DNA of 64,000 nucleotides from Symbiodinium natans (GCA_905221605.1 CAJNDS010002236.1:124001-188000); one strand, 5' to 3'; positions 1 through 11,499 are shown, numbered from the stretch's first letter. Translations and numbers: made by a program. Notes: generated from the letters alone by a model not told the origin.

Positions 1-170
1 ACATGTGTCTGGTTCTGGCTTGTGGCATTGGTATTGGACTGGGGCTTAATCTAATAGTGGGGAGAACTGACCACATGCAAGAAGGTGAAGGGGGTATGCC
101 CCACCACGGGAAAGCTGCTTGCTCTGACGACCAGCATCAGCATGAGAAACCAGCACCTCTTCGAAATCTG

Positions 171-455
171 TCAGCGTGAGTCGTTTCGGATCGACTGAGT
201 GTCTTGTCGCTCCGCCAGGGAAGTGAAGTGGCGGGGGGTCTGCACGCCCATCGGTGATTCAACAGTACGAAGTGCACATGTGATTACCGGTATCTTCTTC
301 TGTCGTTTCAGAGTTGTTCGGCCGCCGTTCTTAACGTGGACATTGCTGATCTTGTTTTCGAAGCGGAGGTTGAAGCCGGCCCCGGTCACTCCAGAGACTA
401 CAATGGACCCATTTTGCAGGATTGCTGCAAGGAAGGCGTGACGTTGCGGTCTTGA
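171..455 (-). CDS. Putative exon, possibly RCC1-like repeat fragment
   Basis: An open minus-strand stretch contains FLAAILQNGSIVVSG, which resembles the blade motif of the RCC1/HERC-type repeats common in dinoflagellate proteins. The rest of the 132-residue frame shows no motif I know. No start is identified, and the frame ends at a stop at 171. Family assignment is inference from one motif; a plus-strand frame of 80 residues overlaps. Confidence 0.3.
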   Translation of the reverse strand, partial: SRPQRHAFLAAILQNGSIVVSGVTGAGFNLRFENKISNVHVKNGGRTTLKRQKKIPVITCALRTVESPMGVQTPRHFTSLAERQDTQSIRNDSR

Positions 456-579
456 GCAAGCCTTGCCGACTGCAGGCAACTGGCAACCTTCACCTCTATG
501 TAATATAGGGGCCCTCATGATGAGAATAGGGTTTTGGGAGTGATTACAATATAAAGATACAGGGACCACAAGAGCATAC

Positions 580-1260
580 TACTCATCCTTTATCTCCGAC
601 CCTATATTAGCTCCGCTTCTTTGGCCAGGAGCAAGCACTCTCTAAGGGGGCCCAGTTTGATTGACAAGTCGAGGCCAGGACTAGGGGACTAGGACTAAGG
701 GGCCGGCGATACCCACAAACAAGGAAAGGTTTGGCGCCACACATGCGAAACAGAATTCGGGACACCGTCCCTGAACCCTAAACCCGAAACCTAAACCGAA
801 AATATACATCTTATGAACCCTAAACGCTAAACCGCCCCAAAAACCACTAAACCCGAAGCCAAACTTAGGGAGCCCACCATGTCTTTTCTCTTGGCCTGGC
901 GTCCAAGGAGCCCTTTTTGGCCGACCCTGGCTGACTTTGCAGGCCCGTTGCTGGCAATCGGGGTATGGTTCATAGGGCGTCTAGGAGTCTAGGGTTTAGG
1001 GTCACAGGGTGAAGCCCTAAACCTCCTGCACCTCCTATAGGAATCCAAGTACGTGAGCATCATGTGGGTATGCGTCAGCTCGACAGAGCGCAAGCATACG
1101 CGATTTCTGCCGTGTCTTTCAGCATTTAATGCTTGATAGCTCGTGAACTTCGTGGATATCAGGCTGGGCTTACGTGAGTGAAACAATCACAGCTCCGGCT
1201 CTTGCGGAGGGTAAAGCACTAAAAACCCGATAAAGCCTCAACTAGCCCCTAGACACTGGT
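580..1260. other. Mostly non-coding, degenerate heptamers
   Basis: Scattered degenerate CCCTAAA units lie around 770-860 and TTTAGGG near 990. A short plus frame (879-992) and short frames on both strands around 1030-1190 are open but carry no recognisable motif. I see no supported gene. Confidence 0.4.
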
Positions 1261-1269
1261 TTCGTCACA

Positions 1270-1982
1270 GTTTCAAGGCGAATCCTTTGCTGTCCGTGAG
1301 CACGTCCTGTGGCATGGCCATGCCCGCAGTCTGTGGTTTTGGGGCCGAGGCTTTAGACGGGTTCTTCGGTTTTGTGATTTCGGATTTGGGGTTTGCAGAG
1401 GCTCATGCCTGGGAAACGTAGGGCCAGGGGGTGAAGGGTGTCCTTTGTACATAGAGCTCAAAGCCGCAATCTGGGAGTTGGTCCACGACAAAAACCTACA
1501 TGAAGAGCTGTGCCTCATGCTTCACTATGGACAGAGAAACTTTGCAAGGTGTTCTCGGGTAGAGTAAGGTAGAGCTCCCTTTCCACGAGCATAGGGGGGG
1601 CCTCAGCCTCGGCCCCGTGTTACAACCCTTCGCGGCAGGTGTCCTTGGCGAAGCTCATGACACCCAGCCAGTCCTTGTCCGACCTTGCAGGGAGCTGTGG
1701 CAGCTGACACATGTACGGGCAAGGTCCGGGGCTTGGCATGGGCGGGTTTAGAGTTGAGGGTTTTGGGTTTAGGGTTTAGGGAAGCACCGGCCGTGGGCGC
1801 GGGTGCGGTTTGCAGAGCTCCAGGCAAGCTTCGAACTTTGGGTCGTCCGGGATCTGGGCTTAATCACTGCATGCCCATCGCAAAATACAGGGAACCAGGC
1901 AACTTCTCAAGGGCTTCCGCAAGGATACGGATGCGGACAGGATTCGGCAGGAAAAGAAGTGGACCAGAACCAAGCTAGATAA
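1270..1982 (+). CDS. Cluster of plus-strand exon islands, unknown protein
   Basis: Three plus-strand islands look coding. One begins after CACAG near 1270. The second (about 1399-1539) begins after GTTTGCAG, reads through IWELVHDKNLHEELCLMLHY and ends at AAG|GTGTTC. The third (about 1816-1982) follows TTTGCAG, contains ELWVVRDLGLITACPSQN and ends in TAA. Exon phases do not join cleanly, so exons are missing or boundaries are off. A CA dinucleotide run follows at 1998. I do not recognise the protein. Confidence 0.45.
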
Positions 1983-2162
1983 GCTACCACGCAAAAACAC
2001 ACACACACACACAAAACATTTGGCGAGCCGAGTACCTGCATGTTTTGTGGGTAGAGAGTGTCCCTGAAGATGCCATATGGTCAGTTCTCAAGATTGCGGT
2101 CCCTCTGTGGGCACCCGAGACAACTGGGGGGCCGCCTTATAAAACTAACCCCAACAGGAACC

Positions 2163-2465
2163 CTAATTAAGAGAAATGACCCATGTAATGTGGGAGTTTA
2201 GGCTTTGCAGGTCCCCTTTCCCAGCGCACTCGCCCTTGATGTCAAGGATGTTGATGACAAAATGCCTTGCAAAGGATGGCGTCGGCGAAACCAACACTCG
2301 GCATCGAAGGGTTTCCAACGTTTGCGGGGCTATCCATTCTGTGCCTAAGTGAGGTTTAGAGTAGCAGCATTTTTGGGGTATCGAGGGGACCTCCATTTTG
2401 GAACGAAGCCATCTTGACGCAGCAAAGACATGTCCCCAACTTTGAAAGGCAGGCGAGCTCAACAT
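2163..2465 (-). CDS. Putative exon, unknown
   Basis: A 100-residue minus frame contains RVLVSPTPSFARHFVINILD and looks coding, but the same bases are open on the plus strand after a TTTGCAG acceptor at about 2205. Strand is therefore uncertain and no family is recognised. Confidence 0.3.
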   Translation of the reverse strand: MLSSPAFQSWGHVFAASRWLRSKMEVPSIPQKCCYSKPHLGTEWIAPQTLETLRCRVLVSPTPSFARHFVINILDIKGECAGKGDLQSLNSHITWVISLN

Positions 2466-2534
2466 TGCCGCTCCTCAAACGGGACCACTCGCACCCGCGC
2501 GCGTGTGGGTGACCTCTCCACAGCCTCCTAAAAA

Positions 2535-2626
2535 CGCTTAAACCCTAAACCCTAAACCCTAAACCCTAAACCCTAAACCCTAAACCCTAAACCCTAAACC
2601 CTAAACCCTAAACCCTAAACCCTAAC
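2535..2626. repeat. CCCTAAA array
   Basis: About 13 near-perfect CCCTAAA units on the plus strand. The island that follows (2640-2755) is open on both strands; the minus frame, with RMNPSELQARTARPASLRRM, looks the more protein-like. Confidence 0.95.
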
Positions 2627-3467
2627 TTCACAGCCCCCTTGAATCCTCACCAGCCCCGACCTTGTTCGCCATTCGACGGAGGGATGCAGGTCGTGCAGTC
2701 CGAGCCTGCAGCTCCGAGGGGTTCATTCGACGTAGTATAGAAACTGACCCTTGCCTGATCAGGGTTTAGGGTTTAGGGTTTAGGGTTTAGAAGCCTCTCT
2801 TATGGCTAGCTGCTTGTATGAAGAAGCCACCCTGCACTGGCCCCTTGACAAGAGGGTGATGACGCGACAGGTACTGGGACACTCACGTGCAAACCACACC
2901 CGATTGTCTTGGCAGGCCGCTGGTCATTACGTGGGCCTTTGCGGTCAAACTACTCTGGTAGTCCTTCTTGCAAACCGGGGTCGGAATGATCAAGTTTTTC
3001 TGGCCTTTCCAAAACTCGCCACTTCCATGAAGGCTGCGCGCGTGTCTACGGCACATTCCCGCATGCATCCGAAACCATCTGGTCACAGACAATCCTCTCG
3101 TGCTCTTGGTGTGACTCTTCTCGTATGGTTTTTTGGTCTTTTGGGGGTGGTCTGTTTTGGGGGAGATGTGGTTCGAAGACTTGGGGCTTTTCAGGAAAGA
3201 ACTTGGGGCGCTTCAGCCCTTCGGGTCTTAAGCACTTGGGTTTAGGGTCTTCGGGCTCGGTTTTTTCAGGATTTCGAGAAGTGCGAGACGACCCACGAAC
3301 GCCCACAACCAGACTGCAGGCGAGGTTTCACTCGGCCCCTGCAAGGAAGCACCCTGATTTCGGTTCCCAAACCTAATGCATGACCTGTGCAGGCAGTTGC
3401 GGTCGTTCAAAATCCATCAGTCAATTGAGGTCTTTCAGCAACTTGGACCCTGTGGGTTCGGTGCGAC

Positions 3468-3612
3468 TAAGATTAAACGTAGCAACTGGGCTACCAGCTT
3501 GTACTTCAGCACATCCTCCTTCTCGTCGTAGACCTTCACCATCAACATGCGAAGGAGCGACGCAGGATCCGGCAACATGACGTGTTGCCGGAGGTGGTCG
3601 TGGAGAAGATGG
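3468..3612 (-). CDS. Putative exon, helix-rich
   Basis: The minus-strand frame reads an amphipathic segment, MLMVKVYDEKEDVLKYKLVA, followed by QLLRLIL, with strong coding character. It lies 3' of the Arf-like gene on the same strand and could be a C-terminal exon of that gene or belong to another one. A second coding-like frame upstream on this strand (about 3640-3750) includes VIINQRADSAGNN, which might be a degenerate G4 motif. Confidence 0.45.
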
Positions 3613-4431
3613 TGTTAAACCCATCAGCAGTACATCTTTAGAAGCGTAAGCTCCCTCACTCGAAAGTCATGCCCCACTTGTGCTGACGTCCGGGTGTCAG
3701 GCATTGTTCCCGGCGCTGTCCGCACGCTGGTTGATGATGACCTGTGACCAGAATCTCAGTTTGCGGCAAAGCTGTTTGCACATCTAGAGGCCAGATATGC
3801 ATTGCTCAGAATGCCAGACGTCAATGTCCAACCATGCAAGCTTTGTCGGGAAGATGAATCAGCATCTAAAGAGCAACATACTCCGGCAATTCTCCCTCCA
3901 CGGCACAATTTAACCCGAAGCCCCCCCAAATTTACACGCCCACTCCAAACCCCTCCACACCCAAAGCCTCGTCTTTCAAGGATCTCCCAGTTTAGAGGCC
4001 CTGAACCCTGAACCTGAAACCCTGAACTGGCACTGAACCCTGCCACACTGCACCCTGATCCCGAAACCCTCAACCTCAAGGATCTCTGAGTGCACCCCTT
4101 CTCGGGGGCCCAGCGCAGAAGCAAGCGTTTCTGAGCTCTGCCTGCCAACCAATGGTATTTAGGGCTGGGTTCCAGGGTTCTTTTGACCCGTTGCAGGGTT
4201 TGAAGGAGGAGGGAGGGGGGGGGGAGATCGGGAACTCTTTGGGCTTTGGCGATAGTCAGCCCTTGGGTTCTGGTGACTTCTAGTGCTGTCGCAGCTGAAG
4301 CCCAGACTCAACATGGCTCGATGGGTGGGAGAGTGAAGCTTTTGGGCCTTCGAGTAGATGACTGGCTTAGGGTGCGGTGTTTTTTTTGTTTTTTTGGGTG
4401 TTGACACTTGACTCTGCCCAAAGCCCCCCAC

Positions 4432-7400
4432 CCAGGGTGGTGGCCTCGTTCATAAGAACGTGCAGGTGCCTCTTCGCCAGGTTGATCCTAGGAGATGAAG
4501 GTCGAAGGATGATAAGCTGCTTGGTCTGCGTCTACGGTCTGTTTCTGGGTTCAATGTGCACTAGGAGTTGGATGCAGTCATTGAACCTTGGATAACGTCT
4601 CGCACGAGGAGGGGCGCAGGGGTTCCAGGGTTGCGAGGCTTGGAGCTCAGAATAGGGGTTGAGGGATTTTGGGGAGGGTGTTCGCAAGCTTCGGATGATG
4701 TAAGGCTACACTGCTCTCCTCTGCTCGTTCTCGGTGGCGTCCACCACGAACACAACGCAGTGGATCTTGATGGACTGGTAAAACAGCTTCCAGACCGGCC
4801 TCCGAAACTTTGCATCCGTGTGTCTGCTCTGCCTGCTTGGGGTACCATATATGTGCTGTCTGACTCCGCTGCAGCTTGTGCCTCAGACTCGAAAAGTACT
4901 GCACTTGCAGTAGATGTAGGGGTTCAGGTCCGGGTTTGGGGGTTCAGGGCCGAGGTCCGCTATGACCTACACAAAGGGCTGGAGACAGGTTGCTCCGTGG
5001 GGGATTACCCCGTCTTCCGACATGCACATCGGATACCTATGACATCTTCAGCTTGCAGCCCCAAAACACACCCAAAGCCCACGACCCCGAACTGCCCCAA
5101 ACCCCAAGACCCCCCCAAACCCACCAAAACCCCCAAAACTCCCCAAAAGGCCTAAACCTCCAAAACTCCAAGACCCCCCCAAACCCACCAAACCTCCCCA
5201 AAACCCCCCAGAACCCCCCCCCCCCCCAATCAAAGACGTGCCTCATGGCTTCGGTGCCTGGGACCTCCCACACGCCGCAGGAGAAGGACCGGCCCAGCTC
5301 CTGAGGGCAGCATCACCCAGCACAAGCTGGGTGTAGGGTTGATAGGGTGTATGGTTTTTAGGCGTTGGGGTTTTGGGTTCGGGGTTTAGGGCTTGGGGCG
5401 CGAGTCAGTCCCTGCGAAGTTGAAGTTGCCACAGGGACTGGGGGGCCTCAGAGCACAGAGCCACCAGCCTTGACATCCAAACACCTCGAAATGTGCAAGG
5501 TCCTTGCGTGTATTCAACGTGGCCCTATATGAAGCCCTTCGATTACGATATGCGATCCTCTTAGTGGGGAACTCTTAGTCGGAGTAAATCGGATGCGTAG
5601 CACCGAGGTGCCAAGTGTCTGCAGCTGCATCCCAAGACCACTGAACCCCCCCAAGCCCCAACCCGCCCCAAAACCCTCAAAACACGCAAAACCCCCTCAA
5701 CCCCCTGAAGCCCCAAAAGTCCCTGAAACCTCCTGAAACCCCTGAAACCTCAGAGGGTACTGGAGCGTCCTCGTAGTGATAGCCTGGATCCTCAACTTTG
5801 CCATCGGAATCAGGCGTCCTCATCCTGGATGCTGGGGTTTAGGGCTTCGAGTTTAGGGTTCTTGGGGTTTTAGGGCTTAAAGGGTTTGCGGGTTTCGGGG
5901 AGTTTTGGGCAAGTGGTGTTAAAGTTTCTGGGATGTAGGGCTTGAGGCTTTAGGGTTTGGGGGGGCAGTGGTTTCGGGTGCTTGTTCTGGGTTTGAGGAC
6001 TTTGGGACTCAGGGTTTTCGGAGGATGCCTGGGATCTGTAAATGTCCGCAAAGCCTCTTTCAGCCCAATATCAAGAGGCCCTTTATCCCACACGCAGAAT
6101 ACCCAGCAGTCGAGACACACAGAAGGTTGGATCGAAGGTTGCCCCCTCTCCCACCCAATGTACATGAATCATGAAGGGTTGAAGGGTATGCCAGTACACG
6201 GTGCACTCTCGGGCTATGCCAAGCCCTAAACCCGCTAAGTCCCAACCGAAGGGGGCTGCACCTCTTCATGTCTTCGACAATGTCGCCCCAACCCGATCCG
6301 ATCTTCAGCCTTGCGGGGGCCGTGTGAACCGTTTGGGCGTCATCAGCATTGCTGCTAAGTACATCTTTTGGCGGTTGCTCTCGCTATCCTGCTTGCTAGC
6401 CGTGTTGTTGCTAATCGTTGCTTGGAAAGGGATTTGGCTGCCAGGAGCATTCAATTGGGATTGGTCCGCTTCGTACCACACACACACATACACACATGTG
6501 CACACACGCACAGGCCGCTTAGCTACTCACTCATAAGGAAGCCCCCGCCCCCCATACGCCCCGAAATCTAAATGTAAGAACCTGGGCCCTAAACCCTAAC
6601 CCTAAACCCTGAATCAAGGCACCGGGAGTCTATAGCTTGTGGGCCCGGCTCTGAGCCCCTGAACCATAAACCTGAAAGCCGATAATCCCTAAAGCCTTAC
6701 ACTTCAAAATCCCCCAACATGTTTAGGGTTTAGGGTTTCGGGTTTAGGGTTTAAGGGTTAAGGGTTAAGGGTTTCGGGTTTAGGGTTTCGGGTTTCGGGT
6801 CCCCCGGGCCTGTAGAGGAGAGTCGTCTTCCCCGACTTGTCGAGGCCCAGGATGAGCAGCTGCGGGAGCTCCGCATTTCCGCTGATGAGGCCGCCAGAGA
6901 AGCCGGCACACCTACAAAGCTGGGCTAAGGGTCTTTGGGTAGGGTTTAGGGTTTAGGGTTTAGGGTTTAGGGTTTAGGGTTTAGGGTTTAGGGTTTAGGG
7001 TTTAGGGTTTAGGGTTTAGGGTTTAGGGTTTAGGGTTTAGGGTTTAGGGTTTATGGTTTCGGGTTTAGGGTTTAGGGTTTAGGGTTTAGGGTTTAGGGTT
7101 TAGGGTTTAGGGTTTAGGGTTTAGGGTTTAGGGTTTAGGGTTTAGGGTTTAGGGTTTAGGGTTTAGGGTTTAGGGTTTAGGGTTTAGGGTTTAGGTTTTA
7201 GGGTTTAGGGTTTAGGGTTTAGGGTTTAATTTGGGTTTGTGACGGGCTCCCTGCACCCTGGAACCCTCCCGCAAACGCAAAACCCACCTTTAGCCCTATA
7301 ACCTATAAACCAGATATCAAGCCCTAAGCCCCACGAGGTGAGTTAAGGGTTTGGAAGTTTACGGGGCTCCCCTAAACCCTAAGCCCTAAACCCGAAACCC

Positions 7401-7505
7401 TAAACCCCAAACCCGACACCCTGCACCCTTTTTTGGGTTGGAGTAGATGAAGACTTGTGGGCAAACCTGCCCGGCTTCTTGGAGGAATGGGCTTGCAACT
7501 TCCAT
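4432..7505 (-). CDS. Arf-family small GTPase (Arf-like), multi-exon
   Basis: Homology and reading phase together fix seven exons: 7505-7467 (ATG, MEVASPFLQEAGQ), 6919-6810, 6309-6247, 5824-5761, 5300-5242, 4823-4719 and 4487-4432. Exon 2 holds the P-loop GLDKSGKTTLLYR; exon 6 holds VWKLFYQSIKIHCVVFVVDA, the segment after switch II; exon 7 continues QRINLAKRHLHVLMNEATTL. Every joint keeps phase. Arf proteins are membrane-recruited GTPases of vesicle traffic and cilia. Odd points: the G3 motif is WEVPGTE instead of WDxGGQE, so the usual catalytic Gln is absent, and there is an insertion before switch II. Donors at 6809 and 5241 are GC and at 4718 GA; the others are GT. Introns are 230-550 nt and carry heptamer arrays. 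The NKxD exon and the 3' end are not resolved. The first exon is the least certain, since a plus-strand frame overlaps it. Confidence 0.8.
6721..6800. repeat. Degenerate TTTAGGG tract inside an intron
   Basis: TTTAGGG units with TTTCGGG and TTAAGGG variants lie immediately 3' of the P-loop exon, inside the GC-AG intron 6809-6310 of the Arf-like gene. Confidence 0.9.
6936..7229. repeat. TTTAGGG array (about 41 copies)
   Basis: A nearly perfect tandem TTTAGGG array, one of the longest here, with only a few variants (TTTATGG, TTTCGGG, one shortened unit). It lies within the inferred first intron (7466-6920) of the Arf-like gene, where the sense strand reads CCCTAAA. Confidence 0.97.
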
Positions 7506-7630
7506 GGCTTCCCTTGAACAGCTTTCGGGTTTGCAGGGCTTTCAGGGTATTACAGGGTTTATAGGGAACTTAGGGTTTATACGGTCTATAGGGTTTTTCG
7601 CCTTGCCCCTCATTTAAGCGCTGAACGCAG

Positions 7631-8720
7631 CAACCCAAGGTCCTGACTTGGAGAAGAGTGCTTTGATCCGCGACATCTGCTGCACTCGGCCTTTCAAGGG
7701 GGGGACACTCGGAAAGAAACACACTAGGACGCATGTTCTGAGAGCTGAACTTGCAGGTAAACCCTAAACCCTAAACCCTAAACCCTAAACCCTAAACCCT
7801 AAACCCTAAACCCTAAACCCTAAACCCTAAACCCTAAACCCCAAACCCAAAAACCTAAACCTTAAATCTTAAACCCTAAACCCTAAACCCTAAACCCTAA
7901 ACCCTAAACCCTAAGCCTTGCACTCCTTCTTTGCAAGCACCTACCCCAAGGCTGACAGGCAAGCCCGCCTTGCTGCCCAGGACTTCCCGGAAGGCTGCGC
8001 CGCAAGCTGCTACTGTTGTTTCACGTAAGTTCGTGCTGCTGGGGCCGGTGTGCTGAGGCTCAGAGTCTCGTTTTCTGCTTAAGTCAAATCCTCGTCTTTG
8101 CGCCCGTTTGGCTTGCACCGTATCTCATGCGGAATGAAAAAAACCATCAAAAAAGAAAAGAGAGCTCTTGCTTGACAGAAATGGCTACAGTAGCGATACC
8201 AGCAAGGCGAAAATCAGGGGGCAATGTGCAACGTGGACTTGGATCGCTTACAGTAGAGGCGCTGCGCCTGATTCCAGCATAAGGCATCTGCATGGCAGCT
8301 CTCCGAGTCGAAAGAACCCTTCACAATCACATGACCTTCGAATGTTTTCCTGTGCTGCTCAGGCTGCGTGCGTCAGCCGCTTGCTGCAACAGGAGTTCAA
8401 GGACGCGGAGTCAAGAGACATCAGGTTTGAGGTTTGGAAATTCCAGATTGGGCGTTCTTACCTCATCCACCATTCTCCGATTCTCCGCACAAAGGCATCC
8501 TCAACATCCCGTTCAGCGCAGATCATTAACCCGCAGAGTTGTGCGGACGATGGGTTGGGCTCCAGGTGTGCATGGACGTATGGGCTTGCTTGAGATCAAG
8601 GGCCCCGTGTACTGGGATTCTTGTCAACGGGATTCTGACAGGGTCCTCATACTTTGGTGGATCTTGCCTGAAGAGCTACACTACGAGCGGGTTCACGGCC
8701 CGTCAAGATTTTCACCCTAG
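7631..8720 (+). CDS. Plus-strand multi-exon gene, unknown protein
   Basis: Coding islands: about 7631-7698 (after AACGCAG; LEKSALIRDICCTRPFK), 7916-8024 (after CCTAAG; RLAAQDFPEGCAASCYCC; ends at the strong donor GTAAGT), about 8370-8438 (RLLQQEFKDAESRDIRFE before GTTTGG), about 8525-8563 (IINPQSCADDGLGS before GTGTGC) and about 8596-8720 (IKGPVYWDSCQRDSDRVLIL, ending in TAG). The last two lie in different frames from overlapping open frames, so boundaries are provisional. No family is recognised. Confidence 0.45.
7757..7915. repeat. CCCTAAA array, interrupted
   Basis: Two blocks of CCCTAAA (7757-7848 and 7872-7912) separated by degenerate units. The array ends at CCTAAG, directly followed by a coding-like frame. 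Confidence 0.93.
8171..8190 (-). other. Spliced-leader-like sequence
   Basis: Minus strand reads CTGTAGCCATTTCTGTCAAG. It matches the conserved dinoflagellate spliced leader at about 17 of 21 positions allowing one gap. It could be a relic of a retroposed trans-spliced mRNA or chance. Confidence 0.3.
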
Positions 8721-8869
8721 TTGACTGAGGTACGCCTTCCGCGTGGGGCTTAGGCGAGTTAAGCTGAAGGGTTCCAGGGGGTCAAGCTGGTGCTTCTTTG
8801 TTTCTTGGGGGGGGGGGATTAAGGGGTTAAGTTAAGGGGCTTTAGGGTATAGGAGAAGTTAAAAGAACT

Positions 8870-8945
8870 CTGCCACCCTCCCCAGCATGCTCTTGTCGGG
8901 CGGCGGATCATAGGCTGCCTGGCAGTGCGCTTCACTCTCTAGGGG
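8870..8945 (-). CDS. Putative exon, unknown
   Basis: Minus strand reads ESEAHCQAAYDPPPDKSMLG in an open frame after CCTAGAG. Coding character is good but there is no family match. Confidence 0.35.
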
Positions 8946-9398
8946 ATTTCGAGTTTAGGAGGGCAGCCTGGAATCAAAGAAGGAGGAGGATTGTGGCCTT
9001 GACATTTTTTGGGGATTAGGGTGCCTCCCACCCACCCCAATTCCCGGGATTGCCTCGGTTGGCGCACAGGGGTAGGCGACCTGGTCATGGCTAGGGTTGA
9101 GGGGTTTATAAGGGTGGGCTTGAGGGATTTATGGCTTGGGGGTTAGGGCCAGTATAGTGAGTATAGTGTTCAGGGTTTTAGGGGCTCAGTCTTGCGCTGA
9201 AAACCATTTGAATCACACTCATTGAACCGACACCCAGAGACCTGCCAAATGCCTCTAGAGCCCCAAAAAACCTTTCACAACACCTCACCTCACCCTCAAG
9301 CCTGAAAGAATTAGGCAAGGCGCAGAGAAGAGAAAGCGACCAAAGGACTGCACGCGGCGGATGGCATGCGCCTGGCGGCTTCAAACGCTTCGGGCTTG

Positions 9399-9978
9399 AA
9401 TGGTCGTTGAAGTTCTTTGGCCCCTGTATGATGCTTTGGAGACAGGACGGCCCTCGGTCGCACTTCCGGCCCTGAAAGCTCTGAAGACCCTCTGCGTAGC
9501 CGTGGGGAGCCTGAATTCGGGGTTCTCGGGTTGGCCTTCCCTTGTCGACGGGTAAGAATAAGGACAGGAACAATGTGTGTCTTCTTTACATGCAACCGAG
9601 CACAGCAATCAAAAGTCGATTGCAGCCCTGGAAGGACACAATGCCAGGGCCCAATGTTCTCTTAGAACCAACCTTCTTTTGAAGCACTGGAACTCTCGCC
9701 CTGCCTCCATACGTTACCAAACTGGCGGCTTCAAAGAAGCGTGTTCAATTCAAGGAAAACAGGCACGCATCCGTATGACTGGAAGTGCCTACCCACAAAT
9801 CTCTAGGAGCTTACGTCGACCGTCAGCCCCCATGCCGTCTTCTACCCTGCACTCTATATACAGTGGCCGGGGCGTCGGCTATCCGCAAGGCTTCATCGTG
9901 CGCCAGCTCGCCCCACATTCGGGCACCCTGGTCGGTCATGTCGGTGTCCCACATGCTGCCCTGGGCCAAGATTACTGA
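9399..9978 (+). CDS. Plus-strand gene start, unknown protein
   Basis: An ATG at 9399, directly after an in-frame TGA, opens a frame reading MVVEVLWPLYDALETGRPSV and then ALPALKALKTL. It ends at a canonical donor, GG|GTAAGA, at about 9551. Removing a short intron to GCACAG at about 9606 continues in phase to a stop at 9978. The second exon is less certain because a convincing minus-strand exon overlaps its 3' half. Confidence 0.45.
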
Positions 9979-10312
9979 GTGTATAAGGCATCCTAACGCC
10001 TGAGCCCTAAGTCCTATCACAGGTTTGCGAGGGGCCTTGGGATCCCAGTATCGCACTCCTGTGGTTTGCCAAAACCCTGCCTGGCCCCGAAGTACACACA
10101 ACGAATCATTGGCGATAACCCCTTACTGGTGTACAAAGGCCATGATTTCGGGCAATGTTCTTTTGATGAGAGATCTACTTGGACATCGAGACCCTGAAAC
10201 CACGAAGGGGCTAAAGCCCCTCTCAGCCGCGGGCATACTTGATTTGATCCGATCCGAAGACGACGTTCGCCAACCTCCGCATGTCGTCCTCGCTGATCCC
10301 AAGCACGAAGTG
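9840..10312 (-). CDS. Minus-strand multi-exon gene, unknown protein
   Basis: Exon 10312-10239 (after GTAG; HFVLGISEDDMRRLANVVFG; donor GTATGC) joins in phase to exon 10174-10127 (KSLIKRTLPEIMAFVH; donor GTAAGG). That joins in phase to a short exon near 10060-10025 (donor GTGATA). A further island (about 9968-9850) reads WDTDMTDQGARMWGELAHDE. Phase continuity and GT donors support the model. No family is recognised. Plus-strand open frames here appear to be shadows. Confidence 0.5.
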
Positions 10313-10454
10313 CTACTAGGTACACCCTAAGCTCCCGCACAGTTAGTTCTCTGATGGTGGGTGTCCGAAATTAGGCGTACCTTATTGGGGTCCTTATGTT
10401 TCAGGGGATCCTACTAGTTGGGGTATATTCGGGGTCCCTTGTGTTCGTACACCC

Positions 10455-10695
10455 CCGAATGAAGGTCCCCTTTTGTTGGATGTCGCCTGGAAGACCAAGC
10501 GTGCTTCGGACCGTCAAGAAGTACTTCATGTGGATTGTATCCAGAGGGTGAGGCGTTGGGTGGGTGGGTTGGGGGGTGTGGGGGGTGGGGGTGGTATATG
10601 TGCGAGGATGACTTGTTCTTCAGATGCCTTAAGGGTTGCCGTTCTTGGTATTTCGCTGGGGTTTGTGGCGCCCGAGACGCTGCTGCAAAGCTGAA
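10455..10695 (+). CDS. Two plus-strand exon islands
   Basis: LLDVAWKTKRASDRQEVLHV leads to the donor GTGAGG at about 10545. A second island after TTCTTCAG (10632) reads ALRVAVLGISLGFVAPETLL and ends in TGA at about 10694. The phase between them is not continuous, so an exon may be missing. Confidence 0.4.
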
Positions 10696-11317
10696 ACTTC
10701 GAACCTAAACCCCTGATGCCCAAAACCCCAACTCTCTGAGACCCTATGTCTCGAAAGCCCCTGATGCCCCAAGGCCAAAGACATCCGGTCATTCGTGGGA
10801 AGCTTTCCCATGGCGGAACGTACCGCCAAGGGTTCGGCAAGTTGATCTAGCCTTGTCAGACTGTTGTCATTGGGAGGTGGGCTCCAGTGAGGGCATTCTA
10901 GGATATCTAGGCTTCGGCGGGGCCTGCTGGGGTCTGGTGGTTTGATGTTCATGATGTTTGGGTTTCAGGGTTGAGCATTTGGAAAGACTATTGAGATGAT
11001 GGGGCTGCTTGGAGTTGGAATGTTGGAGGTGTGAGGGCCAATGTGCTTCGGACAAACCCGACTCGGAAGACGCAGTGAGCCCGGTTTGGGGTTTAGGGAG
11101 CCTTCTAAAGCCAAGTGGCCTACAAAGCAGGTTTCCTTGTCTTAAGCTCGCCAAGATCAAGGTACGTCCTCGGGATTAGGCTACTATATGGGTGTCGTAT
11201 TGGAACACTATTAGCCTCCGATGCTACTACTAGATGATTAGTACTATCATTGTTATCATCATTATGCTTGTGATTCTTGGATATGCTACAAGTAGCCTAT
11301 CCCCCTGGCCTCTGCAG

Positions 11318-11499
11318 GAGGCTCCAGTACCTTGCGGGGCGCGCAACCAGAAGCGCCGTACAGAAGGAGACTAGACGATTCCAGGGTGAGTAAGCATGGG
11401 GAGAAATGGTCTTTCATTGGAGGTTTAAGATTTGCAGTTTGGGATTCAGTGAGCCTCTCAGTATTGCTGTGGCATGCGGCAGTAGGGATCATAATTTAG
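11318..11499 (+). CDS. Two-exon gene 3' end, small hydrophobic C-terminus
   Basis: Exon 11318-11385 follows CTCTGCAG, reads RLQYLAGRATRSAVQKETRR and ends at GTGAGTAAG. After a 52-nt intron ending in TTTGCAG (11437), the phase continues into WDSVSLSVLLWHAAVGIII and a TAG at 11499. The C-terminal segment is hydrophobic enough for a membrane helix. Upstream exons are not identified. Confidence 0.5.

Noticed and set aside
3760-3905. Plus-strand exon with LEARYALLRMPDVNVQPCKL
   Set aside because: Strand could not be settled against an open minus frame next to likely minus exons, so it was not listed as a gene.
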